This document shows, piece after piece, positions 50,359 to 60,019 of a stretch of DNA of 64,000 nucleotides (the first letter of the stretch is position 1; every line of letters starts with the position of its first letter). Source of the DNA: Advenella kashmirensis W13003 (GTDB taxonomy: Bacteria; Pseudomonadota; Gammaproteobacteria; Burkholderiales; Burkholderiaceae_B); the NCBI RefSeq assembly GCF_000506985.1, contig NZ_KI650979.1, forward strand, positions 1,550,710 to 1,614,709. Reading direction: 5' to 3'. The position numbers and the translations under genes were made by a program. The notes beneath the pieces were generated by a model. That model was not told where the DNA came from. It ran no database searches and was given only the letters and a program-made list of their open reading frames with translations.

Positions 50359-51123
50359 ATGAATGCGAAAGCGCGCATTTTCTTTTTTGGCGATACACAT
50401 GGCGGTTTTGACCACTGCCGGGAAGTCGTTGAGTCCGGCAAGCCCGATGCAGTCGTGTTTTTGGGCGATATCCAGGCTCACGAGCCGTTGCATGAGATTT
50501 TGCGGGAGATTCGCGATCTGACCGATATCTGGTGGATTCATGGCAACCATGACACCGACAGTCCGGCCATTTATCGGAATCTTTTCGACTCCGAGTTTGC
50601 CGATCGCAATCTGCACGGCCGTGTTGTTGATATTCACGGCGTGCGCATCGCCGGTCTGGGGGGCGTGTTTCGCGGCACCATCTGGAATCCCGCGCGACCA
50701 TTCTGGCGCTTTTATTCCCCACAGGATTACGAGGCGCACAGTGTGTTGAAGGCAGGTGCAAGCGGCAGGGGCGATCGGCTGCGTCACCGCAGTTCGATTT
50801 TTCCCTGTGATTATGAAGCGTTGATGCAGGAACAAGCCGACATCCTGGTGCTGCACGAGGCGCCTTCATGCAATCGCTACGGTTTTGCCGTGCTCGATAG
50901 CCTGGCAACGCGGCTGGGCGTATCTCGCGTCTTTCACGGACATCATCACGACCATTATGACTATTCCGCACACTTTGAGCGTCTTGGCTTCTCCACGCAT
51001 GCCGTGGGCTTAAGAGGGGTGCTCGATGGCGACGGGACTACGATCCGCGAAGGCGAGCTGGATGGTACCGGAGAAGACCGGGTCGCGGCGTTGCCCGAGC
51101 TGCAGGTCAAATCCGATGCGTGA
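50359..51123 (+). CDS. calcineurin-like metallophosphoesterase
   Basis: A 254-residue phosphoesterase. Metal-binding motifs in order are FFGDTHGG, LGDIQ, HGNHDTD, LVLHEAP and FHGHHHDHYD. ATG 50359 starts the fold (MNAKARIFFFGDTHGG); earlier in-frame starts add unlikely sequence. The substrate is not predictable. It is alone between the acylase and a copper-chaperone-like gene. Confidence 0.82.
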   Translation: MNAKARIFFFGDTHGGFDHCREVVESGKPDAVVFLGDIQAHEPLHEILREIRDLTDIWWIHGNHDTDSPAIYRNLFDSEFADRNLHGRVVDIHGVRIAGLGGVFRGTIWNPARPFWRFYSPQDYEAHSVLKAGASGRGDRLRHRSSIFPCDYEALMQEQADILVLHEAPSCNRYGFAVLDSLATRLGVSRVFHGHHHDHYDYSAHFERLGFSTHAVGLRGVLDGDGTTIREGELDGTGEDRVAALPELQVKSDA

Positions 51124-51180
51124 AACGGGCTATGATATAGGTAAAAAATTCAACCCAAATGTCAACAGCAGGAGAGCATC

Positions 51181-51393
51181 ATGAGTACGAATGTAATCAA
51201 GGCCCGGGTGGAAGGAATGACGTGTGACAAGTGTGTCGCGCATGTCAGGCAGGCGCTGGAATCGGTGCCCGGCGTTGTGTCGGCTCAGGTCAGTCTGGAA
51301 GGCGCTTCGGCAGATATCGTGGCCGATGATAACGTGACTGCGCAGCAACTGGCCGATACAGTCAAAGATGCAGGATACGTGCTGAAAGCCTGA
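51181..51393 (+). CDS. heavy-metal-associated domain protein (CopZ-like chaperone)
   Basis: A 70-residue ferredoxin-like HMA domain with the copper-binding GMTCDKC at residues 13-19. The chain is a complete single domain, as in CopZ. It would bind Cu(I) and deliver it to an exporter or regulator, neither of which lies nearby. GGAG is well spaced from the ATG. A terminator follows. Confidence 0.88.
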   Translation: MSTNVIKARVEGMTCDKCVAHVRQALESVPGVVSAQVSLEGASADIVADDNVTAQQLADTVKDAGYVLKA

Positions 51394-51453
51394 TAGCCGG
51401 GAAGCCCTAAAACGGCAGCCACAGGCCCGGCGTAAATACGGGCCGCATATGAC

Positions 51454-51485
51454 ATCGCCACGGGCCGATGTGGCACCGTGGCGAT
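51454..51485. terminator. terminator between copZ-like and lipoprotein genes
   Basis: Perfect arms ATCGCCACGG (51454-51463) and CCGTGGCGAT (51476-51485) with a 12-base loop lie between convergent genes, followed by TGTGTGCTGCTT. Confidence 0.7.
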
Positions 51486-51534
51486 TGTGTGCTGCTTCTG
51501 ATCAGCGACTGTGCGGCAGGGGGCTGGTCAGCCC

Positions 51535-51849
51535 TTAACGCCAGCGACGGTCGTGACGGTCATGGTAACGGCGATATCCACGGTCACCGCGGTCGCGATA
51601 GTGGCGGCGGCCTCGGTCATAGCGATCATCGCTGTCTTTAAAGACCTGATTACCGACCAGACCGCCCAGTGCGGCGCCACCCAGTGTCGCCAGCGGGCTG
51701 CCGTCAGACAGGGCGTAGCCGGCGCCACCGCCCAGCGCTGCGCCACCTACCGTACCCAGGTCACGGTTCGGGTGGCGGGTAGAACATCCGGCCAGAACGG
51801 CCCCCATGAGGGCCACAAGACAGACTTTTTTTATCATTTGCGAGGTCAT
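51535..51849 (-). CDS. glycine-zipper outer-membrane lipoprotein
   Basis: A 104-residue lipoprotein: the signal peptide ends in the lipobox LAGC (lipidated Cys22). A glycine-zipper (GGAALGGGAGYALSDG and GGAALGGLVGNQVF) then forms a membrane-inserting hairpin. The C-terminal 30 residues are rich in Arg, Asp, Tyr and His. Related proteins (SlyB/OsmB-like) act in envelope stress. AAGGAGAG precedes the ATG. Confidence 0.85.
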   Translation of the reverse strand: MTSQMIKKVCLVALMGAVLAGCSTRHPNRDLGTVGGAALGGGAGYALSDGSPLATLGGAALGGLVGNQVFKDSDDRYDRGRRHYRDRGDRGYRRYHDRHDRRWR

Positions 51850-52088
51850 AGTAAACTCTCCTTATGCAGTAGTGATGTGGCTATCATAGTCGCTTTGTTA
51901 GTACCGATGGCAAGCAAATGTATCGAAAAATAGCTGCCGGCACCGTTTGGAAATGGATTGAAAGTTTAGGGTGCCAGAGGTTGTGGACCGGTTGCGACAA
52001 ACTGCATGAAATTGCCGCCAGAATAGCCGTTTTTGGGCACTGGTTTGAACGTATTCCCCCATCCCCTATGTATTAGAAAGGAGACAAG

Positions 52089-52799
52089 ATGATCCGGCTT
52101 TATGAACTGTGTGCCAGCGATCCCGATCTGGTTTTTTCCCCTTATTGCTGGCGTGTGCGGCTGGCTCTGGCGCATAAGCGAGTGCCTTTTGAGTCTGTGC
52201 CCATTACTTTCATGGATAAGGACAAAATTGCCTTTTCGGGTTCCAAACTGGTCCCCGTGCTGACCGATGACGACACCGTCGTATCAGAGAGCCTGGATAT
52301 TCTGGCGTATCTCGATCGCACCTACCCGCAGTCGCCCCTCGGACTGGATACCGAAACCGGTCGGGCTCGGGTTCGATTCATCAACGAATTGATCCTGCGC
52401 CACATTACGCCGGTGACCTTCAAGCCATCATTGCTGGCGATCTTTGAAGCCCAGCCCGAGAAGGCAAAGGGCTATTTCCGGGAGAGTCGCGAACAGCGCT
52501 TCGGCACGACACTGGAGCAGTTTCATGCCACGGCCTCGGGCGCGGATGCACACAAGGCGCTGGCCGCCCTGGAAGCACAACTGAAGCATGTACCCTATCT
52601 TGACGGGGAGCAGCCAGGTGCAACAGACTTTGTCGTCGTCAGCCATCTGATTTTCAGCTGGGTATACGGATTTCAATTCTGGAAAGACGACTCCGCCGTG
52701 GGAACGTGGTTTACCAGGCTGATTGATGCCTATGTAGAAGTGGCCGGACCGATCACGCGCCAGATTCACTCGTCTGCAACGCAATACGCCCCTGCCTGA
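52089..52799 (+). CDS. glutathione S-transferase family protein, etherase (LigE)-like
   Basis: A 236-residue GST: N-terminal thioredoxin-like domain to about residue 80, then helical C-terminal domain. The N-terminal YELCASDPDLVFSPYCWRVR resembles the S-P-Y-x-W active-site pattern of LigE-type etherases rather than classic Tau/Beta GSTs. VPVLTDDDTVVSESLDILAYL is the GSH-binding region. It could cleave ethers or act in detoxification. AAGGAGAC precedes the ATG. No lignin cluster is nearby. Confidence 0.8.
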   Translation: MIRLYELCASDPDLVFSPYCWRVRLALAHKRVPFESVPITFMDKDKIAFSGSKLVPVLTDDDTVVSESLDILAYLDRTYPQSPLGLDTETGRARVRFINELILRHITPVTFKPSLLAIFEAQPEKAKGYFRESREQRFGTTLEQFHATASGADAHKALAALEAQLKHVPYLDGEQPGATDFVVVSHLIFSWVYGFQFWKDDSAVGTWFTRLIDAYVEVAGPITRQIHSSATQYAPA

Positions 52800-52862
52800 C
52801 CCGGCGCAGGCCTGACCATACGAACCGGGCCGGATCGGAGTGTGCTGCCCGGGGTGACCGGG

Positions 52863-53351
52863 TCAGTTACTCTCTATCGGGCACTGCATGAAGACGGCGT
52901 GGCCGGTTTGTCCCCCCAGGGTGTAGAGCTCAAATCCCTGGCTCGCATACAGCGCCTTGCCGGGGATGTTGCCTTCGAGCACTTCAAGCGTGATTTTGCA
53001 GCAGCCCAGGTTGCGCGCCAGTTGCTTGACCCTGGCCAGCAACTGCCCGCCTACGCCCTTACCGCGATAGGCGGGGACAACGGCAAAGTCATGAATATTC
53101 AGCAGCGGCTTGCAGGCGAAGGTTGAAAACCCTTCGAAACACAGGGCGATGCCGATGGGTTCCTGGTTGTCGAAAGCCAGGATGGTGTAGATATTGCTGC
53201 GTTTTTTGAGCGATGCAATCAGGTTTTTTTGCGTGTAGGGCGACAGGGGTTCACCGCCGCCCATGGGGTCGGATGCATAGGTGTTAAGTACGGTCAGAAC
53301 AGCACTGGCATGGTCAGGATTGTCAAGATCCGCCGTTACAACATCATACAT
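52863..53351 (-). CDS. GNAT-family N-acetyltransferase
   Basis: A 162-residue acetyltransferase with acetyl-CoA-binding motif A around VVPAYRGKGVGGQLLARV and a C-terminal NIPGKALYASQGFE typical of the GNAT fold. The acceptor is unknown. It lies 18 bp after the peptide-binding-protein gene on the same strand, so may be the last gene of the peptide transport operon. Confidence 0.82.
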   Translation of the reverse strand: MYDVVTADLDNPDHASAVLTVLNTYASDPMGGGEPLSPYTQKNLIASLKKRSNIYTILAFDNQEPIGIALCFEGFSTFACKPLLNIHDFAVVPAYRGKGVGGQLLARVKQLARNLGCCKITLEVLEGNIPGKALYASQGFELYTLGGQTGHAVFMQCPIESN

Positions 53352-53369
53352 GGTAGGCCCTCGTCTGCT

Positions 53370-54953
53370 TTATTGAATGTCTGCCGTTTTCAGGTCGATA
53401 TAACCAACCGGGTGTCGCAGAATGCCCGAGACACCGGTTTTTTGCATGAAGCCCTGATTGTAGAAGAACAATGGGAAAATAGGCATGTCAGCAAACAACA
53501 CTTGTTGTGATTTTTGCAACAATTCCCAACGTTTGGCCGCGTCGGTCTGGGTTCTGGCGCTTTTAATCAGTTCGTCATATTCTGTATTCGACCAGCCCGT
53601 GCGGTTCATGCTGGAATGGCTGACAAAGCTCTCCAGCGCGTTATAGGGATCGGCGTAGTCGTTGGTAAAGGAACTGCGTGAAAACTGCAACTTGCCGCTG
53701 CGCTGCTGCGTATAAAAGACCTTGCTTTCGATACCCTGCAACTGGACGTCGACCCCCAGGGCTTCCTTGAACATAGCCTGCAGCGCCTGTGCAATTTTGC
53801 GATCGTCCGGGTTGTTGATGTGACTGAGCGTGACGGGCGGCAGGGTCGTGTATTTTTCGGCATCCATGCCTTTTTTCAGCAGCGCCTTGGCCTGGGCGGC
53901 ATCGGTTTTGACAAAACCATGACTTGTTTCATAGAAGTCTTTGCCGTCAGGGCCGGTAAAGCCCGGGCTGACGAAGGCATCGGCGGCGCGGCGTCCCTGT
54001 TTAACCACATAATCGACGATATCCTGCCTGTTAACGGCCAGTGCGAACGCCCGGCGGATGTCGGCATTCTGAAACGGCGGCATTTTGGTGTTGAAGCGGT
54101 AGAAATAAACACCGGCTTGCGGCACGGTCATGAACTCCTTGCTGTCCTTGACCTTGTCGTACAGAGCGGCGGGCAGGGGAGAAGGCGTTGCGTCCAGTTC
54201 ACCGGTGCGGAACATCTGGTAACTGGTATTGAGATCATTGATCATGACCCAGTCTACGGCGTCCAGCTTGACGGCGTCTTTATCCCAGTAGTTGGGATTT
54301 TTTTCAAAACGCATATTACTGGCGTGATTCCATTCCTTCAGCAGAAACGGTCCGTTACTGACATACGTGGCCGCTTCGGTATGCCATTTGGGGTTGGCTT
54401 GCGCCACCTTGCGGTTGACCGGCGCAAAACCCGGGTTGGTCAGAATATTCAGAAACGACAGGCTGGGCGCATTCAGGGTCACCTGCAAAGTAAAGTCATC
54501 CAGCGCGCGAATGCCCAGCGCGTCGGCCTGGGCCTTGCCCGCATTGAAATCCTGCGCGCCGGCAATGTCGTACAGCAAAAAGGCTGCCGGCGAGGCCGTG
54601 GCAGGCGTCAGCAACTGCGTCCAGCCATAGACAAAGTCGCCTGCGGTCACGGGAGCGCCATCGGACCACTTGGCGTTTTTGCGCAGGTGAAAAGTATACG
54701 TCTTGCCGTCTTCAGAGACATCCCATTTTTCCGCTGCTGCTGCCACGGCATTGTGTTTTTCATCCAGGCGGACCAGCCCTTCCATCAGGTTATTGAGTGG
54801 TTCCCAGGAAATCAGGTTCAGGCCAAGCGCCGGGTTAAGGGACGAGGGTTCTTCCACATTATTCAGATGCAGGACTTTCTCGGCATGGGACAGGGTGGGG
54901 ACGGTCATGCCCAGACTAAGGGCGAGCATGGTTGCAGACAGCATTTTGTTCAT
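53370..54953 (-). CDS. oppA: oligopeptide-binding periplasmic protein
   Basis: A 527-residue family-5 solute-binding protein. The signal peptide ends near residue 24 (SHA). Features are EPSSLNPALG, TFHLRKNAKWSDGAPVTAGD and the late SNTEYDELIKSAR. ATG 54953 gives a standard signal sequence. It closes a block transcribed after the oppFBCD-like genes, with 121 bp between; it may have its own promoter. It binds short peptides, exact size unknown. Confidence 0.88.
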   Translation of the reverse strand: MNKMLSATMLALSLGMTVPTLSHAEKVLHLNNVEEPSSLNPALGLNLISWEPLNNLMEGLVRLDEKHNAVAAAAEKWDVSEDGKTYTFHLRKNAKWSDGAPVTAGDFVYGWTQLLTPATASPAAFLLYDIAGAQDFNAGKAQADALGIRALDDFTLQVTLNAPSLSFLNILTNPGFAPVNRKVAQANPKWHTEAATYVSNGPFLLKEWNHASNMRFEKNPNYWDKDAVKLDAVDWVMINDLNTSYQMFRTGELDATPSPLPAALYDKVKDSKEFMTVPQAGVYFYRFNTKMPPFQNADIRRAFALAVNRQDIVDYVVKQGRRAADAFVSPGFTGPDGKDFYETSHGFVKTDAAQAKALLKKGMDAEKYTTLPPVTLSHINNPDDRKIAQALQAMFKEALGVDVQLQGIESKVFYTQQRSGKLQFSRSSFTNDYADPYNALESFVSHSSMNRTGWSNTEYDELIKSARTQTDAAKRWELLQKSQQVLFADMPIFPLFFYNQGFMQKTGVSGILRHPVGYIDLKTADIQ

Positions 54954-55074
54954 GGCAATTTCCAGACAGAGCGATTCCCGAAGGAATCCGATGAATGAAA
55001 ACATACCTGAAAATAGCCTGTTCGTGGGCAGAAACGTGTCCTGAATGTCAACCTGGCATGGCCGCCGGGGCCTC

Positions 55075-56115
55075 TTACGCCGGACGCGGCGCCCGGGGAT
55101 CCTGCAGCCAGCAGCGCACCCAGCCCTGATCTGACAGGCCGGTCACAGGTGGTTCGATTTGCGAGCATACGCGCAGCGCGTGAGCGCAGCGTGCCGCAAA
55201 GGCGCAGCCTGCAGGCGGGGCAAACAAGTCGGGTGGCTGCCCTGCAATGGCCTTGAGACTGGCGGCAGGCATATCCAGCCGCGGCACCGAGGCCAGCAGC
55301 GCCTGCGTATACGGATGAGCCGGGTCAGAAAACAGCGTATGCACATCGGCCGTTTCGACGCATTGTCCCGCGTACATGACCGTCACCCGGTCTGCAATGC
55401 CGGCGACCACGCCCAGGTCGTGCGTGATCAGCATGATGGCAACGCCGGTGTGCGCCTGGATGTCGGCAAACAGCGCCAGGATCTGCGCCTGGATGGTCAC
55501 ATCCAGCGCGGTCGTCGGCTCGTCGGCGATCAGCAGATCAGGGTCGCACATCAGTGCGATGGCGATGACAATGCGCTGGCGCATGCCGCCGGACAACTCG
55601 TGCGGAAATTGTCGCAGTCGTTGTTCGGGGCTGGAAATCCCTACCAGTTCAAGCATCTGGATAGCTTTGTCGCGGGCCTGGGACACCGTATAGTGCAGAT
55701 GGCGTCGTACGCCCTCGGTCATCTGTTCACCAATGGTCAGCGTCGGGTTCAGCGCGGTCATGGGGTCCTGGAATATCAGCGCGATGCGCCGCCCCTGCAA
55801 TTGGCGCCATTGCGCCGGCTTTAAGGTTGTCAGCTCACGCTCTTCAAAGAGAATGCTCCCGCCGGTGATCTGAGCCGTCGACCGGGGTAACAGGCCCATG
55901 ATGGCCTGGCTGGTGACGGATTTGCCGCTACCCGACTCTCCCACGATGGCCAGGGTTTCACCGCGAGCAATATGCAGTGACACCTGGCGCAGGGCGTGAA
56001 CATATCCGCCATAGGTACGAAAGCGCAGCGACAGATCGCGAATCGCCAGTAACGGGGGATTGTCGCTCTGGCCCGCAGGCGCAGGCATGTCAACAGGTTT
56101 CGGCTTCACGGTCAT
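55075..56115 (-). CDS. oppD: peptide ABC transporter ATPase, OppD/DppD type
   Basis: A 346-residue ATPase with Walker A GESGSGKSV, signature LSGGMRQRIVIAIAL, Walker B DLLIADEPTTALD, and the C-terminal peptide-transporter extension with Cys residues (CAFAARCAHALRVC). It overlaps oppC by 4 bp. It works with the second ATPase at 57991. Confidence 0.9.
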   Translation of the reverse strand: MTVKPKPVDMPAPAGQSDNPPLLAIRDLSLRFRTYGGYVHALRQVSLHIARGETLAIVGESGSGKSVTSQAIMGLLPRSTAQITGGSILFEERELTTLKPAQWRQLQGRRIALIFQDPMTALNPTLTIGEQMTEGVRRHLHYTVSQARDKAIQMLELVGISSPEQRLRQFPHELSGGMRQRIVIAIALMCDPDLLIADEPTTALDVTIQAQILALFADIQAHTGVAIMLITHDLGVVAGIADRVTVMYAGQCVETADVHTLFSDPAHPYTQALLASVPRLDMPAASLKAIAGQPPDLFAPPAGCAFAARCAHALRVCSQIEPPVTGLSDQGWVRCWLQDPRAPRPA

Positions 56116-57065
56116 TTCCCTTTCCCCAGTCGCGGATCCAGGGCATCCTGCAGGCCGTCACCCACGACATTGAAGGCGAACATGGTCAGTGAAATGAACA
56201 GCGCCGGAAAAAACAGCTGCCACCAGTCGCCGGACAGAATGACGCCCAGTGCGTCGTTGGCCATGACCCCCCAGCTGGCGTAGGGCGCCTGTACGCCCAG
56301 TCCCAGGAAACTCAGGAAGGCTTCGGCAAAAATGGCGCTGGGTACCGTCAGAGTCATCTGGACCAGAATCGGGCCCATGGCGTTCGGCAGCAGGTGACGA
56401 CGAATCACGTGCGCGGTACTCGCGCCGAAAGAACGGGCCGCCGTGACATACTCCTGGTTTTTCAATTGCAATACCTGGCCACGCACCAGCCGGGCCATGC
56501 TGATCCAGCCGGTAATGGTCAGGGCGATGATAATGGTCAGCAGACTGGGTCCCATGACCACCATCAGCAGAATGACAACCAGCAGGTAGGGCAGGCCGTA
56601 AAGCACTTCCAGCACACGCATCATCGCGATATCGGTTTTGCCACCCTTATAGCCGCTATAGCCGCCATAGGTCACGCCAATCACAAAATCGATCAGCGCC
56701 GCCATCAACCCGACGAACAGGGAAATACGTGCCCCATACCAGGTGCGCACAAAAATATCACGACCCAGATCATCCGTGCCGAACCAATGCAGTGACGAAG
56801 GGGGCATATTCTGGCTTTTCAGATCCTGCGCCGTGACCGACCAGACCGACAGCATGGGAGCGAAAATCGCCATCACGATCAGTACAATCAGAAACAGCAG
56901 GCCGGCGAGGGCCGCCGGGTTGTCACGCAGGCGCAACCAGGCACTATGCCAGTAAGACACCGAGGGTCGCATCGGTTGGTGCGAGGTCTGTGTGCTTGCG
57001 GGTGCGGGCTCGAACAACTCAATCGGCAGGGCTGCGATGTCTTCGGTTTTTGTGTCCTGGTTCAT
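56112..57065 (-). CDS. oppC: peptide ABC transporter permease, OppC/DppC type
   Basis: A 317-residue permease with a cytoplasmic N-terminus (charged about 30 residues), six helices and the EAA loop ARSFGASTAHVIRRHLLPN near residue 210. It overlaps both neighbours by 4 bp (ATGA-type junctions), indicating one polycistronic message. Confidence 0.9.
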   Translation of the reverse strand: MNQDTKTEDIAALPIELFEPAPASTQTSHQPMRPSVSYWHSAWLRLRDNPAALAGLLFLIVLIVMAIFAPMLSVWSVTAQDLKSQNMPPSSLHWFGTDDLGRDIFVRTWYGARISLFVGLMAALIDFVIGVTYGGYSGYKGGKTDIAMMRVLEVLYGLPYLLVVILLMVVMGPSLLTIIIALTITGWISMARLVRGQVLQLKNQEYVTAARSFGASTAHVIRRHLLPNAMGPILVQMTLTVPSAIFAEAFLSFLGLGVQAPYASWGVMANDALGVILSGDWWQLFFPALFISLTMFAFNVVGDGLQDALDPRLGKGK

Positions 57066-57994
57066 GATCGTCCCTTGCGGTGCAGTGCAATGCGCGGATC
57101 AAGCAGGCCGTAGGCAATATCCACCAGGAACAGCATGAAAACAAGAATGGCGCTATAGAAGACGGTGGTCCCCATAATGACGGGATAATCGCGGGTGCTG
57201 ATGGAGTCCACGAAATAACGACCCATGCCGGGAATGGCGAAGATTTTCTCGATCACAAAGGTGCCGGTCAGAATGGAGGCGGCCAGCGTGCCGAGCAGCG
57301 TGATTACGGGCAGCAGCGCATTGCGCAGGCCATGCCGGATGACCACGCGCCAGGGCGACAGCCCCTTGGCCCTGGCCATGGTGATGTAGTCCTGGGTCAG
57401 CACGTCCAGCATGCTGGAGCGGGTAATGCGGGCCAGGATCGCCATGGGCGTCACGGCCAGTGCAATAACCGGCAGCACCTTGTGCCAGGGAGTGCGCCAG
57501 GTGGCGGCGGGGAACCATCCCAGCCCCACGGACAGCTCCTGGATCAGCAAGGTCGCCAGAACGAAATTGGGAATGGAGATACCCACGACGGCGATCGCCA
57601 TGACGAGGCGGTCGATCAGCCGGTTATGCCGCAAGGCGGCAAGGGTGCCAAAGGCAATGCCCGACAGTGTAGCCAGCACCAGGGCCATCAGGCCCAGTTC
57701 AAATGACACCGGAAACCCGCGGGCCAGCAACGTATTCACGGTGGTGTCCGGATTGGAGATGGAAGGGCCGTAATCAAAGGTGACAATGGCCTTGAGATAA
57801 TGCAGATACTGCACGGGCAGGGACTGGTCCAGCTTGTAGAAGGCACGCAGATTGTCCTGCACAGCGGCACTGGTCTGGCGCTCCTGATCGAACGGCGTGC
57901 CGGGGATCAGGTGCATAAGCACAAATGTCAGGGTGGCGATGATGAAAATCGTACCCAGCATCAGCAGGAAGCGGGTCAGAATATATTTTTTCAT
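57062..57994 (-). CDS. oppB: peptide ABC transporter permease, OppB/DppB type
   Basis: A 310-residue permease with the OppB N-terminus ([21 protein letters not shown]-like hydrophobic helix) and the EAA loop [20 protein letters not shown] near residue 205. It couples to oppC at the 3' end and to the OppF-like gene at the 5' end by 4-bp overlaps. Confidence 0.9.
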   Translation of the reverse strand: MKKYILTRFLLMLGTIFIIATLTFVLMHLIPGTPFDQERQTSAAVQDNLRAFYKLDQSLPVQYLHYLKAIVTFDYGPSISNPDTTVNTLLARGFPVSFELGLMALVLATLSGIAFGTLAALRHNRLIDRLVMAIAVVGISIPNFVLATLLIQELSVGLGWFPAATWRTPWHKVLPVIALAVTPMAILARITRSSMLDVLTQDYITMARAKGLSPWRVVIRHGLRNALLPVITLLGTLAASILTGTFVIEKIFAIPGMGRYFVDSISTRDYPVIMGTTVFYSAILVFMLFLVDIAYGLLDPRIALHRKGRS

Positions 57995-59007
57995 GAGCGC
58001 GCCTCTTGGGCGTCCAGCGCATGACAGGCGGCAAAGTGGCCGGGGGCGTGCTCGCGCCAGACGGGCGCTTCGGTATGACAGGCGGGCATGGCGCGGGGGC
58101 AGCGGGTTTTGAAGGCGCAGCCGATAGTGGGCGCCAGCGGACTGGGCAACTCGCCGCGAAGGATCTGGCAGGCGCGATGTCGTTGTTTTTGCGGATCCGG
58201 AACGGGAATCGCCGACAGCAGCGCCTGTGTGTAGGGATGCAGCGGGTTGTGATAGAGTTCGCGACTGGGCGCCAGCTCTGCCATATATCCCATATACATC
58301 ACGCCTACCCGGTCCGAGACGTATTGAACCATGGAAAGATCGTGGGCGATGAACAGAAACGTGAGTTTGCGTTCCTGCTGCAGGCGTTGCAACAACTGGA
58401 CGATCTGCGCCTGGATGGATACGTCCAGAGCGGAGATGGGTTCATCGGCCACGATAAAGGCCGGCTCCAGCGCGAGCGCCCGTGCAATACCAATGCGCTG
58501 ACGTTGCCCACCGGAAAACTCATGCGGATAACGTCGTGCGAAGGCGGCACTTAAGCCCACTTCCTCAAGCAACATGGCGATGCGTTCGGCCTTTTCCTTT
58601 TTGTTCCGGTGCAGACCATGAATCTCCAGCGGCTCGGCGATCAGGTCGAACACGCTGGCGCGCGGGTTCAGACTGGCATACGGGTCCTGGAAAATCATTT
58701 GCATATCGCGCTGCACCTGGCGCCGTGCCTGACCTTTCAGGCTATGGATATCCTGCCCGCGAAAGGTGACCTGTCCTGCTGTCGGTTCGTAAAGTCCCAG
58801 CACGCTGCGCCCGGTCGTGGATTTACCGCAGCCGGACTCGCCTACCAGTCCCAGGGTTTCGCCTTCGTGAATGTCAAAGGACACGCCATTGACGGCATGG
58901 ACATATTGCTGTCTGCCCAGGTCGAACACTTTTTTCAGGTTGCGCACCGAAACCAGAACGGGGGAATCGACCTGGGGCGCTGCGGGTGGGGCGGACAAAA
59001 TAGTCAT
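57991..59007 (-). CDS. oppF: peptide ABC transporter ATPase, OppF/DppF type
   Basis: A 338-residue ATPase with Walker [11 protein letters not shown], signature [15 protein letters not shown], Walker [13 protein letters not shown] and the oligopeptide C-terminal domain. It is first in the operon, order F-B-C-D-A, which differs from the common A-B-C-D-F. ATG 59007 is chosen over a 193-codon upstream extension that is antisense to the neighbouring thioredoxin-family gene. No clear site precedes it, so 59031 remains possible. Confidence 0.87.
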   Translation of the reverse strand: MTILSAPPAAPQVDSPVLVSVRNLKKVFDLGRQQYVHAVNGVSFDIHEGETLGLVGESGCGKSTTGRSVLGLYEPTAGQVTFRGQDIHSLKGQARRQVQRDMQMIFQDPYASLNPRASVFDLIAEPLEIHGLHRNKKEKAERIAMLLEEVGLSAAFARRYPHEFSGGQRQRIGIARALALEPAFIVADEPISALDVSIQAQIVQLLQRLQQERKLTFLFIAHDLSMVQYVSDRVGVMYMGYMAELAPSRELYHNPLHPYTQALLSAIPVPDPQKQRHRACQILRGELPSPLAPTIGCAFKTRCPRAMPACHTEAPVWREHAPGHFAACHALDAQEARS

Positions 59008-59154
59008 TCGAAGATAAAAGACTGCCGGCATGGGCCGGCGCGATATGGATGATAGTGTCGATATTATATGCAAAGCGCCAGCGGGGCTATTGCAGTTACC
59101 CCTGATGCTATGATGTCTGCGATTTTTACAGATTTTCCGGCATGGTGACTTTTC

Positions 59155-59934
59155 ATGGCAATAGGCCCTTTTTTCTTTGCGCCCCTGGTGCTGGCGGTGA
59201 TGGCAGGTGTGGTTGCGCTGCTGGTTGCCTGCGCCATCCTTACACGCCGGGTCAGTCCGCAATTTGATCGCTGGCCCTGGCTGGCCATGCTGTTGGTGCT
59301 TGCCTTTGCCCGCATGGGCTTTGTCTGGCGTCACCTGGACAGTTTTCTGCTGGAACCCTGGCGCATGTTCTATTTCTGGCAGGGGGGCTTTGACGTGGCC
59401 TGGGCCGCTGCCGGCGCGTTGGTCTCCCTGGTGCTGTTGCAGGGCTGGCGCCTGAGGGCGATCGGCGGCGGACTGCTTGCGGGCACGGGAGTGCTCATGG
59501 TTGCGCTGGCGTGGCTGGTGCCGGGGCCGGTGGCCCAGCCGCTGCCTGCAACAAGTCTGGCGGGGCTGAATGCAGGACAGCATAATTTGCAGGACCTGAA
59601 AGACCAGAAGGTTGTCATCAATCTGTGGGCCACCTGGTGCGGTCCGTGCCGCCGCGAAATGCCCATGCTGGCTCAGGCTGCAAAAAATAACCCCGATGTG
59701 CGGTTCGTGTTCGTGAACCAGGGCGAGTCGGAACAGACGATTCGCCGTTATTTGCAGCAGGAGGGGCTGGATATGGCCGATTGGATACAGCTGGACCCGC
59801 AGTCAACGTTGTCTGCACAATTTAAAACGCGTGGTCTGCCCACGACCCTGTTCTTCAATGACAACGCCTTGCGGGACACCCAGGTGGGTGAAATCAGCCG
59901 GGAAGTGCTGGGTGACAAGCTCGACGGGTTGTAG
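59155..59934 (+). CDS. TlpA-type thioredoxin with an Lgt-like membrane domain
   Basis: A 259-residue two-part protein. Residues 1-120 form four membrane helices whose segment [11 protein letters not shown], then [12 protein letters not shown], recalls prolipoprotein diacylglyceryl transferase (Lgt: R-x-G-Y-V, then W-x-GG). Residues 130-259 form a periplasmic TlpA/ResA-like thioredoxin fold with WATWCGPC (redox CxxC) and the cis-Pro region RGLPTTLFF. It is expected to reduce disulfides in envelope proteins, for example for cytochrome assembly. The Lgt part lacks the HGG signature and is probably not a transferase. Confidence 0.8.
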   Translation: MAIGPFFFAPLVLAVMAGVVALLVACAILTRRVSPQFDRWPWLAMLLVLAFARMGFVWRHLDSFLLEPWRMFYFWQGGFDVAWAAAGALVSLVLLQGWRLRAIGGGLLAGTGVLMVALAWLVPGPVAQPLPATSLAGLNAGQHNLQDLKDQKVVINLWATWCGPCRREMPMLAQAAKNNPDVRFVFVNQGESEQTIRRYLQQEGLDMADWIQLDPQSTLSAQFKTRGLPTTLFFNDNALRDTQVGEISREVLGDKLDGL

Positions 59935-59956
59935 CCACGATGCCTGCAGGCACATC

Positions 59957-59971
59957 GGGGCCCCCCCCGGG
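59957..59971. repeat. G4-C8-G3 homopolymeric tract
   Basis: GGGG, then eight C (59961-59968), then GGG lies in the 85-bp convergent gap between the thioredoxin-family gene and mdfA. Such a C run is slippage-prone and can form a stem with its flanking G runs. It does not lie in a gene or promoter that I can recognise. Confidence 0.6.
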
Positions 59972-60019
59972 CTTGCAGGCCGCAGCGCAGTACCAGTCCC
60001 CAAAGCCCTCTGCGACAGG

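Noticed and set aside
53820-54998. A 392-codon plus-strand frame antisense to oppA
   Set aside because: It mirrors codon use of a clear solute-binding protein gene and shows no recognisable domain.
59008-59583. N-terminal extension of 192 codons before the OppF-like ATPase
   Set aside because: It is antisense to the Lgt-like/TlpA gene, is rich in His/Gln/Arg and unlike ABC ATPases, whose family start is near 59007.
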